Assembly: GCA_003505795.1 (NCBI GenBank)
Contig: DNXT01000197.1
Span: forward strand, 1 to 9,494
Source of the DNA: Lysobacteraceae bacterium
GTDB lineage: Bacteria > Pseudomonadota > Gammaproteobacteria > Xanthomonadales > Xanthomonadaceae
Length of the DNA: 9,494 nucleotides
Reading direction: 5' to 3'
The notes beneath the pieces are model-generated. The model did not search any database. It was given only the letters and a program-made list of their open reading frames with translations, and was not told the DNA's origin. Each line of letters opens with the position of its first letter. Within the stretch, counting starts at the first letter, position 1. Made by a program: the position numbers and the translations under genes. Below are positions 1 to 6,301 of this stretch, piece after piece.

Positions 1-305
<305 letters not shown>

Positions 306-433
306 TATAACCTCAAGTTGCCTTGGTCCCAACGAATACGTTGGTAGATAACCAAATGCAAGCTACGTCACAAGTTAACTATGCGAGACTGCGCGCCTTG
401 ATCCGTTCCCTGGATGGCGACGCTCCAACCGTC
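306..433 (+). other. 23S-5S internal transcribed spacer
   Basis: This 128-nt spacer of the rRNA operon contains no tRNA gene. It holds a small perfect hairpin at 329-344 (CCAACG, loop AATA, CGTTGG). A CCTGG-containing stretch at 408-414, just before the mature 5S, echoes the start of 5S. These elements are probably rRNA processing signals, but their role is inferred only from position. Confidence 0.7.
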
Positions 434-549
434 TCCCTGGTGAAATTAGCGCTGTGGAACCACCCGATCCCATCCCGAACTCGGAAGTGAAACGCAGCTG
501 CGCCGATGGTAGTGTGGCTCAAGCCATGCGAGAGTAGGTCATCGCCAGG
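434..549 (+). rRNA. rrf: 5S ribosomal RNA
   Basis: This is a complete 5S rRNA of about 116 nt. The conserved core 'cccgatcccatcccgaactc' is followed by 'ggaagtgaaacg', then 'gccgatggtagtgtgg' and 'ccatgcgagagtagg'. The 5' end CCCTGGTGA pairs with TCGCCAGGG at the 3' end to close helix I, with one G-U pair; this sets the boundaries to within one or two bases. It lies directly downstream of 23S and directly upstream of a terminator, as is usual for the end of an rrn operon. Confidence 0.95.
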
Positions 550-562
550 GGCTTTACCCCTC

Positions 563-597
563 AAACCCCCAGCCAGACGGCTGGGGGTTTGTTTTTG
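563..597 (+). terminator. Intrinsic terminator of the rRNA operon
   Basis: A 12-bp perfect stem (AAACCCCCAGCC at 563-574, GGCTGGGGGTTT at 579-590) with loop AGAC is followed by GTTTTTG. This is a classical rho-independent terminator. It sits 14 nt after the 5S end and closes the rrn operon. Confidence 0.93.
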
Positions 598-630
598 CGC
601 GCACCGAAAACAGAAACCGACACCCGCCCG

Positions 631-696
631 GTAGGAGCGACTTCAGTCGCGAGGGCTCTACCGGTAAAGCCTCATCGCGACTGACGGCGCTCCTAC
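631..696. repeat. REP-like palindromic element
   Basis: Two 22-nt arms form an imperfect inverted repeat: GTAGGAGCGACTTCAGTCGC at the left (631-652) and its near complement at the right (675-696). They differ at three central positions. The loop itself contains the palindrome TACCGGTA flanked by GGCT and AGCC. Palindromes beginning GTAGGAGCG and containing CAGTCGCGA or CAGCCGCGA are familiar dispersed intergenic repeats in Xanthomonadaceae and pseudomonads. Assignment to that class rests on recall and would be confirmed by finding many copies in the genome. It lies between the rrn terminator and the CRISPR-like repeats. Confidence 0.75.
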
Positions 697-724
697 AAAC
701 ACATCCGCTTAATCAGGTCGACAA

Positions 725-872
725 TCTCTGAACTGCCTACGCGGCAGTGAACGCGAATCAGGCCAAGCGCGAGGCAGGCGATTGTTTCTGAGCTGCCTGC
801 TCGGCAGTGAACGCTACGGGCGCCGACAAGACAGTCCACAGAGATTTCCAAGCTGCCTGCGCGGCAGGCGAA
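725..872 (-). CRISPR. Orphan type I-F-like mini CRISPR array, 3 repeats and 2 spacers
   Basis: Three 28-nt repeat copies lie at 725-752, 785-812 and 845-872, separated by two spacers of exactly 32 nt (753-784 and 813-844); the unit is 60 bp. Read on the minus strand, the middle copy begins GTTCACTGCC and ends GGCAGCTCAGAAA, matching the type I-F (Cas6f-type) repeat apart from a few bases. All three copies keep the CTGCC/GGCAG hairpin stem with a variable 5-nt loop (GCGCA, GAGCA, GCGTA). The minus-strand-last copy (725-752) differs from the middle one at four positions, as trailer-end repeats often do. The minus-strand-first copy (845-872) has lost the GTTCAC start and has an altered handle, CTTGGAAA. 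On this strand a leader would fall inside mutM and none is visible. No cas gene is in the window. It may be a decayed remnant or an array served in trans. Confidence 0.72.
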
Positions 873-877
873 GCGCC

Positions 878-890
878 TACAATCCACTGT
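878..890 (+). promoter_or_regulatory. Probable mutM -10 element, leaderless start
   Basis: TACAAT at 878-883 matches the sigma70 -10 consensus TATAAT at five of six positions and ends 7 nt before the mutM ATG at 891. Transcription would begin at or next to the start codon, giving a leaderless mRNA. No Shine-Dalgarno sequence precedes the ATG, which fits. No convincing -35 box is seen at 16-18 nt upstream, where the last CRISPR-like repeat lies. Confidence 0.45.
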
Positions 891-1706
891 ATGCCCGAAT
901 TGCCCGAAGTCGAAACCACCTTGCGCGGCCTCCAGCCCCATCTGGTCGGGCAGAGGATCCATGGCGTCATCCTGCGGCGGCCCGACCTGCGCTGGCCGAT
1001 TCCCGAGCAGATCGAGCGCTGCCTGCCCGGCTCGACGATCACTGTGCTGCGCCGGCGCGCGAAGTACCTGCTGATCGATACCGACGGCCCCGGCAGCGCG
1101 CTGCTGCACCTGGGCATGTCCGGCAGCCTGCGCGTGCTGCCCGGCGATACGCCGCCCAAGGCGCACGATCATGTGGACATCTCCCTGGAAAACGGCAGGT
1201 TGCTGCGCTTCAACGACCCGCGCCGCTTCGGCTGCCTGCTGTGGCAGGAACGCGGGCAGGCGCACCCGCTGCTCGGGGAACTGGGGCCGGAACCGCTGTC
1301 GGACGCGTTCGATGGGCGCTACCTGCATCGCCTGAGCCGCGGGCGCTCGGCACCGGTGAAGACCTTCCTGATGGACCAGCGCATCGTCGTCGGCGTGGGC
1401 AACATCTACGCGGCCGAAAGCCTGCATCGTGCCGGCATCAGCCCGCATCGTGCCGCCGGAAAGGTGTCGCTGGCGGCCTACGAGCGGCTCGCCCAGGCGG
1501 TCAGGGAGATCCTCGCCTATGCGATCGAGCGCGGCGGGACCACCTTGCGCGACTTCATCAGCCCCGACGGCGCACCTGGCTACTTCGAGCAGGAGCTGCT
1601 GGTGTACGGCCGCGAAGGCGAGCCCTGCCGGCGCTGCGGACAGCCGCTCAAGCACGCCGTGCTGGGCCAGCGCGCCACGGTCTGGTGCAGCCGCTGCCAG
1701 AGGTGA
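891..1706 (+). CDS. mutM: Formamidopyrimidine-DNA glycosylase
   Basis: MutM (Fpg) is a bifunctional DNA glycosylase/AP lyase. It removes 8-oxoguanine and formamidopyrimidines in base excision repair in the cytoplasm. The 271-aa product has the family's usual length. It starts MPELPEVET: after Met removal, Pro2 is the Schiff-base nucleophile and Glu3 the catalytic acid. Lys58 lies in LRRRAKYLL, Met76 in GMSG is the intercalating residue, and NDPRRFG is at 108-114. The H2TH region includes VGVGNIYAAE (167-176). The C-terminal zinc finger has Cys246, 249, 266 and 269, with catalytic Arg261 in its loop. The start at 891 is set by Pro2; an in-frame ATG at 807 would bury the catalytic proline and read through the CRISPR-like repeats. 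It appears monocistronic, with its own -10 box and no Shine-Dalgarno sequence. Confidence 0.97.
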   Translation: MPELPEVETTLRGLQPHLVGQRIHGVILRRPDLRWPIPEQIERCLPGSTITVLRRRAKYLLIDTDGPGSALLHLGMSGSLRVLPGDTPPKAHDHVDISLENGRLLRFNDPRRFGCLLWQERGQAHPLLGELGPEPLSDAFDGRYLHRLSRGRSAPVKTFLMDQRIVVGVGNIYAAESLHRAGISPHRAAGKVSLAAYERLAQAVREILAYAIERGGTTLRDFISPDGAPGYFEQELLVYGREGEPCRRCGQPLKHAVLGQRATVWCSRCQR

Positions 1707-1724
1707 CCGCCTTCACTGTCCGGC

Positions 1725-1766
1725 GGCGCGGCGCGCTATAGTCCGCGCCATCTCGGGCGGTCGGAG
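1725..1766 (+). promoter_or_regulatory. Candidate promoter and RBS of the sigma factor gene
   Basis: A -10-like TATAGT at 1737-1742 sits in the 11-nt loop of a 7-bp perfect inverted repeat (GGCGCGG at 1725-1731, CCGCGCC at 1743-1749). A TTCACT at 1712-1717 is 19 nt upstream, so the -35 is weak. GGAG at 1763-1766 ends 6 nt before the ATG at 1773 and is a good ribosome binding site; it favours 1773 over the in-frame ATG at 1785. The inverted repeat could also act as a terminator-like hairpin for mutM, but no T-tract follows it. Confidence 0.4.
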
Positions 1767-1772
1767 TCCGCC

Positions 1773-2339
1773 ATGGTCGATGCGATGGATATCACGCTGT
1801 GGCTGGGCTCTGCCCGCGCCGGCGACCGCGAGGCGCTGGATCGCGTTCTCACCGTGCTCTACCAGGAACTGCGCAGCATGGCGCGGCGCCAGCTGGCGGG
1901 GCAGAACGGGCAGACCCTGAACGCCACTGCGCTGGTGCACGAGTCCTACCTGAAGCTGCTGGGTTCCGGCGGCGGAGCCCGCTTCGACGACCGTGCGCAC
2001 TTCTTCGCCTATGCGGCGTCGGCGATGCGCAGCGTGATGGTCGACCACGTGCGCAGCCGGCTCGCGCGCAAGCGTGGCGGCGACCTGAAGCGCGTGGCCG
2101 AGATCCCGGAAGACAGCGAGAGCCCGGTCCGGCTGGACGACAACCTGCTGGCGCTGGATGCGGCGCTCAACCGCCTGCACGACGTCGACGAGCGCCTGGC
2201 GAAGGTGATCGAGCTGCGCTACTTCGCCGGCCTGTCGGAACTGCAGATCGCCGAGCTGATGCAGCGCTCCGAGCGCAGCATCCGCCGCGACTGGCAGAAG
2301 GCGCGGTTGCTGCTGCTGGCATCGATGCAGGAACGTTGA
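1773..2339 (+). CDS. ECF RNA polymerase sigma factor, ECF43/TIGR02999-type
   Basis: This is a 188-aa extracytoplasmic-function sigma factor that directs RNA polymerase to a dedicated promoter set. Sigma region 2 spans about residues 10-96, including the helix FFAYAASAMRSVMVDHVRSR (77-96). Sigma region 4 spans about 130-182, with the helix-turn-helix around LSELQIAELMQRSERSIRRDW (154-174). The pattern LNATALVHESYLKLL plus VDHVRSR...AKRGG-like residues is typical of the TIGR02999/Sigma70_ECF (PF07638) group, known as ECF43. The acidic DAED motif of ordinary ECF factors is absent; Asn50-Ala-Thr52-Ala occupies that place. No anti-sigma factor gene is nearby. A Ser/Thr kinase gene starts 9 nt downstream, a known ECF43 context. 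Kinase-controlled activity is therefore likely; the target genes are unknown. Confidence 0.93.
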   Translation: MVDAMDITLWLGSARAGDREALDRVLTVLYQELRSMARRQLAGQNGQTLNATALVHESYLKLLGSGGGARFDDRAHFFAYAASAMRSVMVDHVRSRLARKRGGDLKRVAEIPEDSESPVRLDDNLLALDAALNRLHDVDERLAKVIELRYFAGLSELQIAELMQRSERSIRRDWQKARLLLLASMQER

Positions 2340-2348
2340 TCCGCGACG

Positions 2349-3458
2349 ATGGACGCCGCCCGCTGGCAACGGCTGTCTCCCCTGCTCGACGAACTGCTGG
2401 AACTGCCGGGCGCGTTGCGCGCGCAGCGCCTGCTGCAGCTGGCCGATCACGACCCCGATCTGGCGCGGCAACTGCGCGCCCTGCTGCAGATGGAGCACGC
2501 GGCCGGCGACTTCCTGGACGGGCCGCTGCTGGCCGCCGCGGCGCCGCACTTCCGCACAGGCGACCGGATCGGCGCCTACCGCCTGGTGGCCCTGCTCGGC
2601 GAAGGCGGCAGCGGGCAGGTCTGGCACGCCGAGCACCTGCAGCGGGCGGAGCCGGAGGGACTGGCGCTCAAGCTGCTGCACCGGGACTGCGTCGATGCCG
2701 AGGCGCGCCGGCGCTTCCTGCGCGAAAAGGAGATCCTGGAGTCGCTGTCGCATCCGGGCATCGTCGAGATCGTGGCGGCCGGCGCCACGGCATCGGACCA
2801 GCCCTACCTGGTGTTGAAACGGGTCTGCGGCGAAGCGATCACGGATCATTGCCGGCGGCTGCAGCTGGCCTTGCCGGCGCGGATCGCGTTGTTCCTGCAG
2901 GTGTGCGAGGCGGTCGCGCACGCGCACGGCCGGGGCGTGGTGCATGGCGATCTCAAGCCCGCCAACATCCTGGTCACCGCGCAGGGCAGGGTGAAGTTGC
3001 TGGATTTCGGCATCGCGGTGTGCGCCTGCGCCGGCGATGCCGCCGTAGCCGAGGCGTTCACCCTCCACTATGCCGCGCCGGAGCAGATCCGCGGCGAAGG
3101 TGCGCAACCGTGCAGCGACCTCTACGCGCTCGGCGTGCTGCTGTACGAGCTGGTGACGGACCGCAAGCCCTATCGCCTGCGCCGGCACAGCGACGCCGAA
3201 TGGGAGAAGACGCTGCTGTCGCTGGAGATCGAGCCGCCCTCGCTGGCGATGCGATGCGCGCGGTCCGAGCGCGAGCCCGCGGCCGCGGCGATGCGGCTGG
3301 ACGCGATCGTGCTGCAGGCGCTGCAGCCGCAGACCGCGCGGCGCCAGCCCTCGGTCGACGCCTTGGCCGCGCAGCTGCGTGCCTATCTGGAATCCCGTTC
3401 ATCCGCGCGCGGCTGGGTAAGCCGCCTGCGGCAACGGGCCTGGCGGATCGGCGGTTGA
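2349..3458 (+). CDS. Cytoplasmic Ser/Thr protein kinase paired with the sigma factor
   Basis: This is a 369-aa Hanks-type protein kinase, probably phosphorylating the adjacent sigma factor. An N-terminal helical segment (1-70) precedes the kinase domain (about 76-345). The glycine loop GEGGSG is at 84-89, Lys108 is the ATP-anchoring lysine and Glu126 the probable alpha-C glutamate. The catalytic loop is HGDLKPAN (199-206, Asp201), DFG is at 219-221 and APE at 243-245. The HRD arginine is replaced by Gly200, so this is a non-RD kinase. Many relatives next to ECF43 factors continue into a membrane helix and a TPR or WD40 sensor region; here the protein stops soon after the kinase domain, with a basic tail (350-369) and no transmembrane segment. 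The start follows the sigma stop by 9 nt with only a distant AGGA (about 2329), suggesting translational coupling. Substrate assignment is inference from context. Confidence 0.93.
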   Translation: MDAARWQRLSPLLDELLELPGALRAQRLLQLADHDPDLARQLRALLQMEHAAGDFLDGPLLAAAAPHFRTGDRIGAYRLVALLGEGGSGQVWHAEHLQRAEPEGLALKLLHRDCVDAEARRRFLREKEILESLSHPGIVEIVAAGATASDQPYLVLKRVCGEAITDHCRRLQLALPARIALFLQVCEAVAHAHGRGVVHGDLKPANILVTAQGRVKLLDFGIAVCACAGDAAVAEAFTLHYAAPEQIRGEGAQPCSDLYALGVLLYELVTDRKPYRLRRHSDAEWEKTLLSLEIEPPSLAMRCARSEREPAAAAMRLDAIVLQALQPQTARRQPSVDALAAQLRAYLESRSSARGWVSRLRQRAWRIGG

Positions 3459-3463
3459 GCATC

Positions 3464-3528
3464 GGACCGGTTACCGACTGCACTCGCGCATGGGAATGGA
3501 CGAGAATCGAACCGGTCCAACAAGGGGA
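3464..3528 (+). promoter_or_regulatory. Inverted repeat and RBS between kinase and DUF4380 genes
   Basis: A perfect 9-bp inverted repeat (GGACCGGTT at 3464-3472, AACCGGTCC at 3510-3518) encloses a 37-nt loop and begins 5 nt after the kinase stop codon. No T-tract follows, so it is not a classical terminator; it could be an operator or an mRNA structure. A strong Shine-Dalgarno sequence AAGGGGA (3522-3528) lies 5 nt before the ATG at 3534. No convincing promoter boxes are visible. Confidence 0.45.
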
Positions 3529-3533
3529 ATCCC

Positions 3534-4592
3534 ATGCCACAGCGCCGCGCGCGATACGGATGCCGGCTGCTGCCTGCCCTGCTGGCGACGGCGGTCGCGG
3601 CGGCATCCGCGTCCACGCCGGTGCCGGAGCTGGCGCTGGACAACGGCACCCTCCGCGTCGTGGCGACGCCCGCGCTGGGCGGTCGGGTGCTTTCGCTGCA
3701 GCGCGCCGGCCGGCCGAACCTGCTCAAGGTGGGCGACGCGGTGCTGCAACAGCCGCGGCCGCAGGTGTCGGCACAGGCGGACGACATCGCCTACCTGGCC
3801 CACGACGTGTGGGTCGGGCCGCAGAGCCAATGGTGGATCCACCAGCAGGCCAATCCGCAACGGGCCCGCGAGCGGGCCAACTGGCCGCCGGATCCCTACC
3901 TGTCGTTCGCGACGACGCGCATCGTCCGGCAGGATCGCCGGCAGTTGCTGCTGGAGGGCGTGGACAGCCCGGTCAGCGGGGTGCGCCTGAGCAAGCGGAT
4001 CGCGTTGTCGCCGGAGCGTGCGGACACGGTCGACGTGGAAGCGAGCGCGCGCAACATCCGCGACTGCGACGTCGCCTGGGACCTGTGGTTCAACACCCGG
4101 GTGAGCGCGGCGACGCGCGTGTTCGTGCCGGTCGCCGGCGCGGCCGACATCCGCGTCCAGCCCGCGCAGGGCGCCGCCACGCCGCTGCCGGCGCGATTGG
4201 AGTCCGGCCTGTTCGTGCTCGATGCGGCGACGCCGGACGATGCGGTCCATCGCGGCAAGTTCCTGCTGCAGCCATCGGCCGGCTGGATGGCCGGCTTCGC
4301 CGACGGCCAGGTGCTGGTGATCCGCTTTGCCCACCAGCCGGCCGCGCGGATCCATCCCGAGCAGGGCCAGGTCGAGCTGTACCTGGACGCGCCGGCCCAC
4401 GCGCCGGCGAGCGGCCTGCTCGAGATGGAAGTGCACGCGCCCTACCGCCGGTTGCGCCCGGGCGAGCGGATGCAGGCCGCCGAGCGCTGGACCGTGCTGC
4501 GCTACGACGGGGCCGACGACGTGCCGTCGCAGCGCCGGTTCCTGTGCTCGCAGGCGCAGGAACTCGGCCTGGCCGGCGCCTGCACGCGCTGA
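3534..4592 (+). CDS. Exported DUF4380 family protein
   Basis: This 352-aa protein resembles the DUF4380 family, whose fold is related to aldose epimerase-type beta-sandwich sugar-binding domains. Its biochemical role is not known. A Sec-type signal peptide is clear: an RRARYGCR basic start, a hydrophobic stretch at about 11-24 and a cleavage site near ASA (25-27). Family-like features are NGTLRVVATPALGGRVLSL (37-55) followed by NLL, the acidic/aromatic patch DPYLSF (120-125), and LEMEVHAPYRRLRPGE (296-311) with ERW. Two cysteines near the C-terminus (338 and 350) could form a disulfide. The start is fixed by the Shine-Dalgarno AAGGGGA 5 nt upstream. It probably acts in the periplasm on a carbohydrate, an inference from fold and signal peptide; its position before opgD may be fortuitous. 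The family assignment is from recalled sequence patterns. Confidence 0.8.
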   Translation: MPQRRARYGCRLLPALLATAVAAASASTPVPELALDNGTLRVVATPALGGRVLSLQRAGRPNLLKVGDAVLQQPRPQVSAQADDIAYLAHDVWVGPQSQWWIHQQANPQRARERANWPPDPYLSFATTRIVRQDRRQLLLEGVDSPVSGVRLSKRIALSPERADTVDVEASARNIRDCDVAWDLWFNTRVSAATRVFVPVAGAADIRVQPAQGAATPLPARLESGLFVLDAATPDDAVHRGKFLLQPSAGWMAGFADGQVLVIRFAHQPAARIHPEQGQVELYLDAPAHAPASGLLEMEVHAPYRRLRPGERMQAAERWTVLRYDGADDVPSQRRFLCSQAQELGLAGACTR

Positions 4593-4615
4593 CGGCCTCG
4601 CCGGGTTCATGCTCC

Positions 4616-4647
4616 AGCCATCGCCGTCATCGGCGACTGGCTATGAT
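4616..4647 (+). promoter_or_regulatory. Hairpin overlapping a -10-like box upstream of opgD
   Basis: AGCCA-TCGCCG at 4616-4626 and CGGCGA-(C)-TGGCT at 4631-4642 form an 11-bp stem with a TCAT loop and one bulged C. The final T begins TATGAT (4642-4647), a five-of-six match to the -10 consensus. No T-tract follows, and no clear -35 box is seen. It may end the DUF4380 transcript weakly or influence opgD initiation; the role is uncertain. Confidence 0.35.
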
Positions 4648-4681
4648 GTGGCCGTATTCAACTTCCGCGACCGCTCCATCC

Positions 4682-6283
4682 ATGCAACGACGCCAATTCC
4701 TGAAGAACGCCACCGCCGCCCTGGCCACGCTCGGATTGCCTGCCGTGCCGCAATGGGCCTTCGCGGCCGACGCGGTCGGCCTGCGCCGGCTCGGCCAGCC
4801 GCAGCCGTTCGACTATGCGTGGCTTAAGGGCCAGGCGCGGGCGCTGGCGGCGCAGCCGTACAAGAGCCACAAGCGCACGCTGCCGGCGCCGGTGGAGAGT
4901 CTGAGCTGGGACCAGTACCAGTCGATCCGCTACCGCCAGGACCACGCGCTGTGGGCCAACGGCGACGCGAAGTTCCAGGCCAAGTTCTTCCATCTCGGGC
5001 TGTACTTCCACAGCCCGGTGCGGATGTACGACGTCGTCGGCGGCCAGGCGCAGGAGCTGGCCTACGATCCGGCCGCCTTCGACTACGGCAGCAGCGGCCT
5101 GAAGGGCAAGTCGCTGCCCAAGGAGCTGGGGTTCGCCGGCTTCAGGCTCAACACGCGCAAGGACACCGACCGCGACTTCGCCGCGTTCCTGGGCGCCAGC
5201 TACTTCCGTGCGGTCGGCAAGGAGGGGCAGTACGGGCAGTCGGCGCGCGGGCTGGCGATCGATACCGGAACCGGCGGCCCGGAAGAGTTCCCGGACTTCA
5301 TCGCCTACTACCTGGAGCAGCCGGCCGCCGACTCCGACACGGTGGTGGTGTACGCGCTGCTGGACTCGCCGAGCGTGGCCGGTGCCTACCGGTTCGCGAT
5401 CACCAACGGCGACGTGCTGGTGATGGACATCGACAGTGCGCTGTATCCGCGCAAGGCCATCGAGCGGCTCGGCATCGCGCCGTGCACCAGCATGTACCAG
5501 GTCGGCGAGAACGATCGCCGCATGGACTGGGACTGGCGCCCGGAGATCCACGACACCGACGGCCTGGCGATGTGGACCGGCGGCGGCGAATGGATCTGGC
5601 GGCCGCTGTGCAATCCGCCGCAGCTGCGCTTCAACATGTTCGTCGACGAGAACCCGCGCGGCTTCGGCCTGCTGCAGCGCGACCGCAATTTCGACCACTA
5701 CCAGGACGACGGCGTGTTCTACGAGAAGCGCCCGTGCCTGTGGGTGGAGCCGAAGGACGGCTGGGGCAAGGGCTCGGTGCAACTGGTCGAGATCCCGACC
5801 GTCGACGAGACCTTCGACAACATCGTCGCGTTCTGGAACCCGGAGGCCAAGCCGCAGCCGGGCCAGGAAGTGCTGCTCGGCTACCGGCTGTACTGGGGCG
5901 CGCAGCCGCCGGCGTCCTCGCCGCTGGCGCACTGCGTGGCCTCCCGCACCGGCCTCGGCGGCGTGGTCGGGCAGAAGCGCACCCACTTCTCCTGGCGCTT
6001 TGCGGTCGACTTCGCCGGCGGCGGCCTCGAAGCGCTGGCCAAGGCCAACGAGCTGAAGATCGAGGCGGTGCTGCAGCTGTCGCGCGGCAAGACCGAGATC
6101 GTCTCCGCACGCCCGCTGCACGAGATCAAAGGCTACCGCGCGATGTTCGACGTGGTGCCGCCGGACGAGGGCACCGAGCAGATCGACATCCGCCTGTACC
6201 TGAGCCACGCCGGCAAGCCGCTGACCGAGACCTGGCTGTACCAGTGGACGCCGCCTCCGGCGGCCGAGCGAAAGCTCTATTGA
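4682..6283 (+). CDS. opgD: Periplasmic glucan biosynthesis protein OpgD (MdoD)
   Basis: OpgD is a periplasmic protein of the MdoG/OpgG family that shapes the branching or length of osmoregulated periplasmic glucans made by OpgH. The 533-aa product is close to the E. coli length of about 551 aa. The N-terminus MQRRQFLKNATAALATLGLP is a twin-arginine (Tat) signal, with cleavage probably after AFA (26-28); this distinguishes OpgD from Sec-exported OpgG. The MdoG domain covers almost all of the mature protein, including LKGQARALAAQPYKSH, QYQSIRYR and LGLYFHSPVRMYDVV near the start and NPRGFGLLQRDRNFDHYQDD in the middle. No opgG or opgH lies in the window, so the gene is unlinked from them here. 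The ATG at 4682 has no Shine-Dalgarno sequence. Upstream in-frame ATGs at 4643 and 4646 are possible but would lengthen the Tat n-region. Confidence 0.95.
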   Translation: MQRRQFLKNATAALATLGLPAVPQWAFAADAVGLRRLGQPQPFDYAWLKGQARALAAQPYKSHKRTLPAPVESLSWDQYQSIRYRQDHALWANGDAKFQAKFFHLGLYFHSPVRMYDVVGGQAQELAYDPAAFDYGSSGLKGKSLPKELGFAGFRLNTRKDTDRDFAAFLGASYFRAVGKEGQYGQSARGLAIDTGTGGPEEFPDFIAYYLEQPAADSDTVVVYALLDSPSVAGAYRFAITNGDVLVMDIDSALYPRKAIERLGIAPCTSMYQVGENDRRMDWDWRPEIHDTDGLAMWTGGGEWIWRPLCNPPQLRFNMFVDENPRGFGLLQRDRNFDHYQDDGVFYEKRPCLWVEPKDGWGKGSVQLVEIPTVDETFDNIVAFWNPEAKPQPGQEVLLGYRLYWGAQPPASSPLAHCVASRTGLGGVVGQKRTHFSWRFAVDFAGGGLEALAKANELKIEAVLQLSRGKTEIVSARPLHEIKGYRAMFDVVPPDEGTEQIDIRLYLSHAGKPLTETWLYQWTPPPAAERKLY

Positions 6284-6301
6284 GCTGGATTGGAAGAGGA
6301 C

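Noticed and set aside
306..433. Possible tRNA in the 23S-5S spacer
   Set aside because: No cloverleaf, T-loop (GTTCRA) or anticodon arm can be built from it.
379..564. A 61-codon open frame across the spacer and 5S rRNA
   Set aside because: It lies in the rRNA operon and overlaps the conserved 5S gene; it is not a protein gene.
807..890. Upstream start codon extending MutM by 28 residues
   Set aside because: MutM needs proline at position 2 as its nucleophile, so translation must start at 891. The extension reads through CRISPR-like repeats.
693..1655. A 320-codon minus-strand frame over mutM, with a 20-residue periodicity at its C-terminus
   Set aside because: It is antisense to mutM. The periodic HCRxGSxE segments are simply the 60-bp CRISPR-like unit translated, not protein repeats.
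1713..3188. A 491-codon minus-strand frame over the sigma and kinase genes
   Set aside because: It is antisense to two well-supported genes and has the Gln/Arg/His-rich composition of a GC shadow frame.
3471..4610. A 379-codon minus-strand frame over the DUF4380 gene
   Set aside because: It has no recognisable motif and is a shadow of a gene with a signal peptide and strong RBS.
1799..4681. A single frame open from 1799 to 6283, suggesting a giant fusion ending in OpgD
   Set aside because: The part before 4682 is out of frame with the sigma factor, kinase and DUF4380 genes and is Arg/Ala/Gly-rich low-complexity translation. It stays open because of high GC.
4643..4681. Earlier in-frame ATGs for OpgD
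   Set aside because: They have no Shine-Dalgarno sequence and overlap the -10-like box and hairpin. The start at 4682 places the RR motif as in other OpgD proteins.
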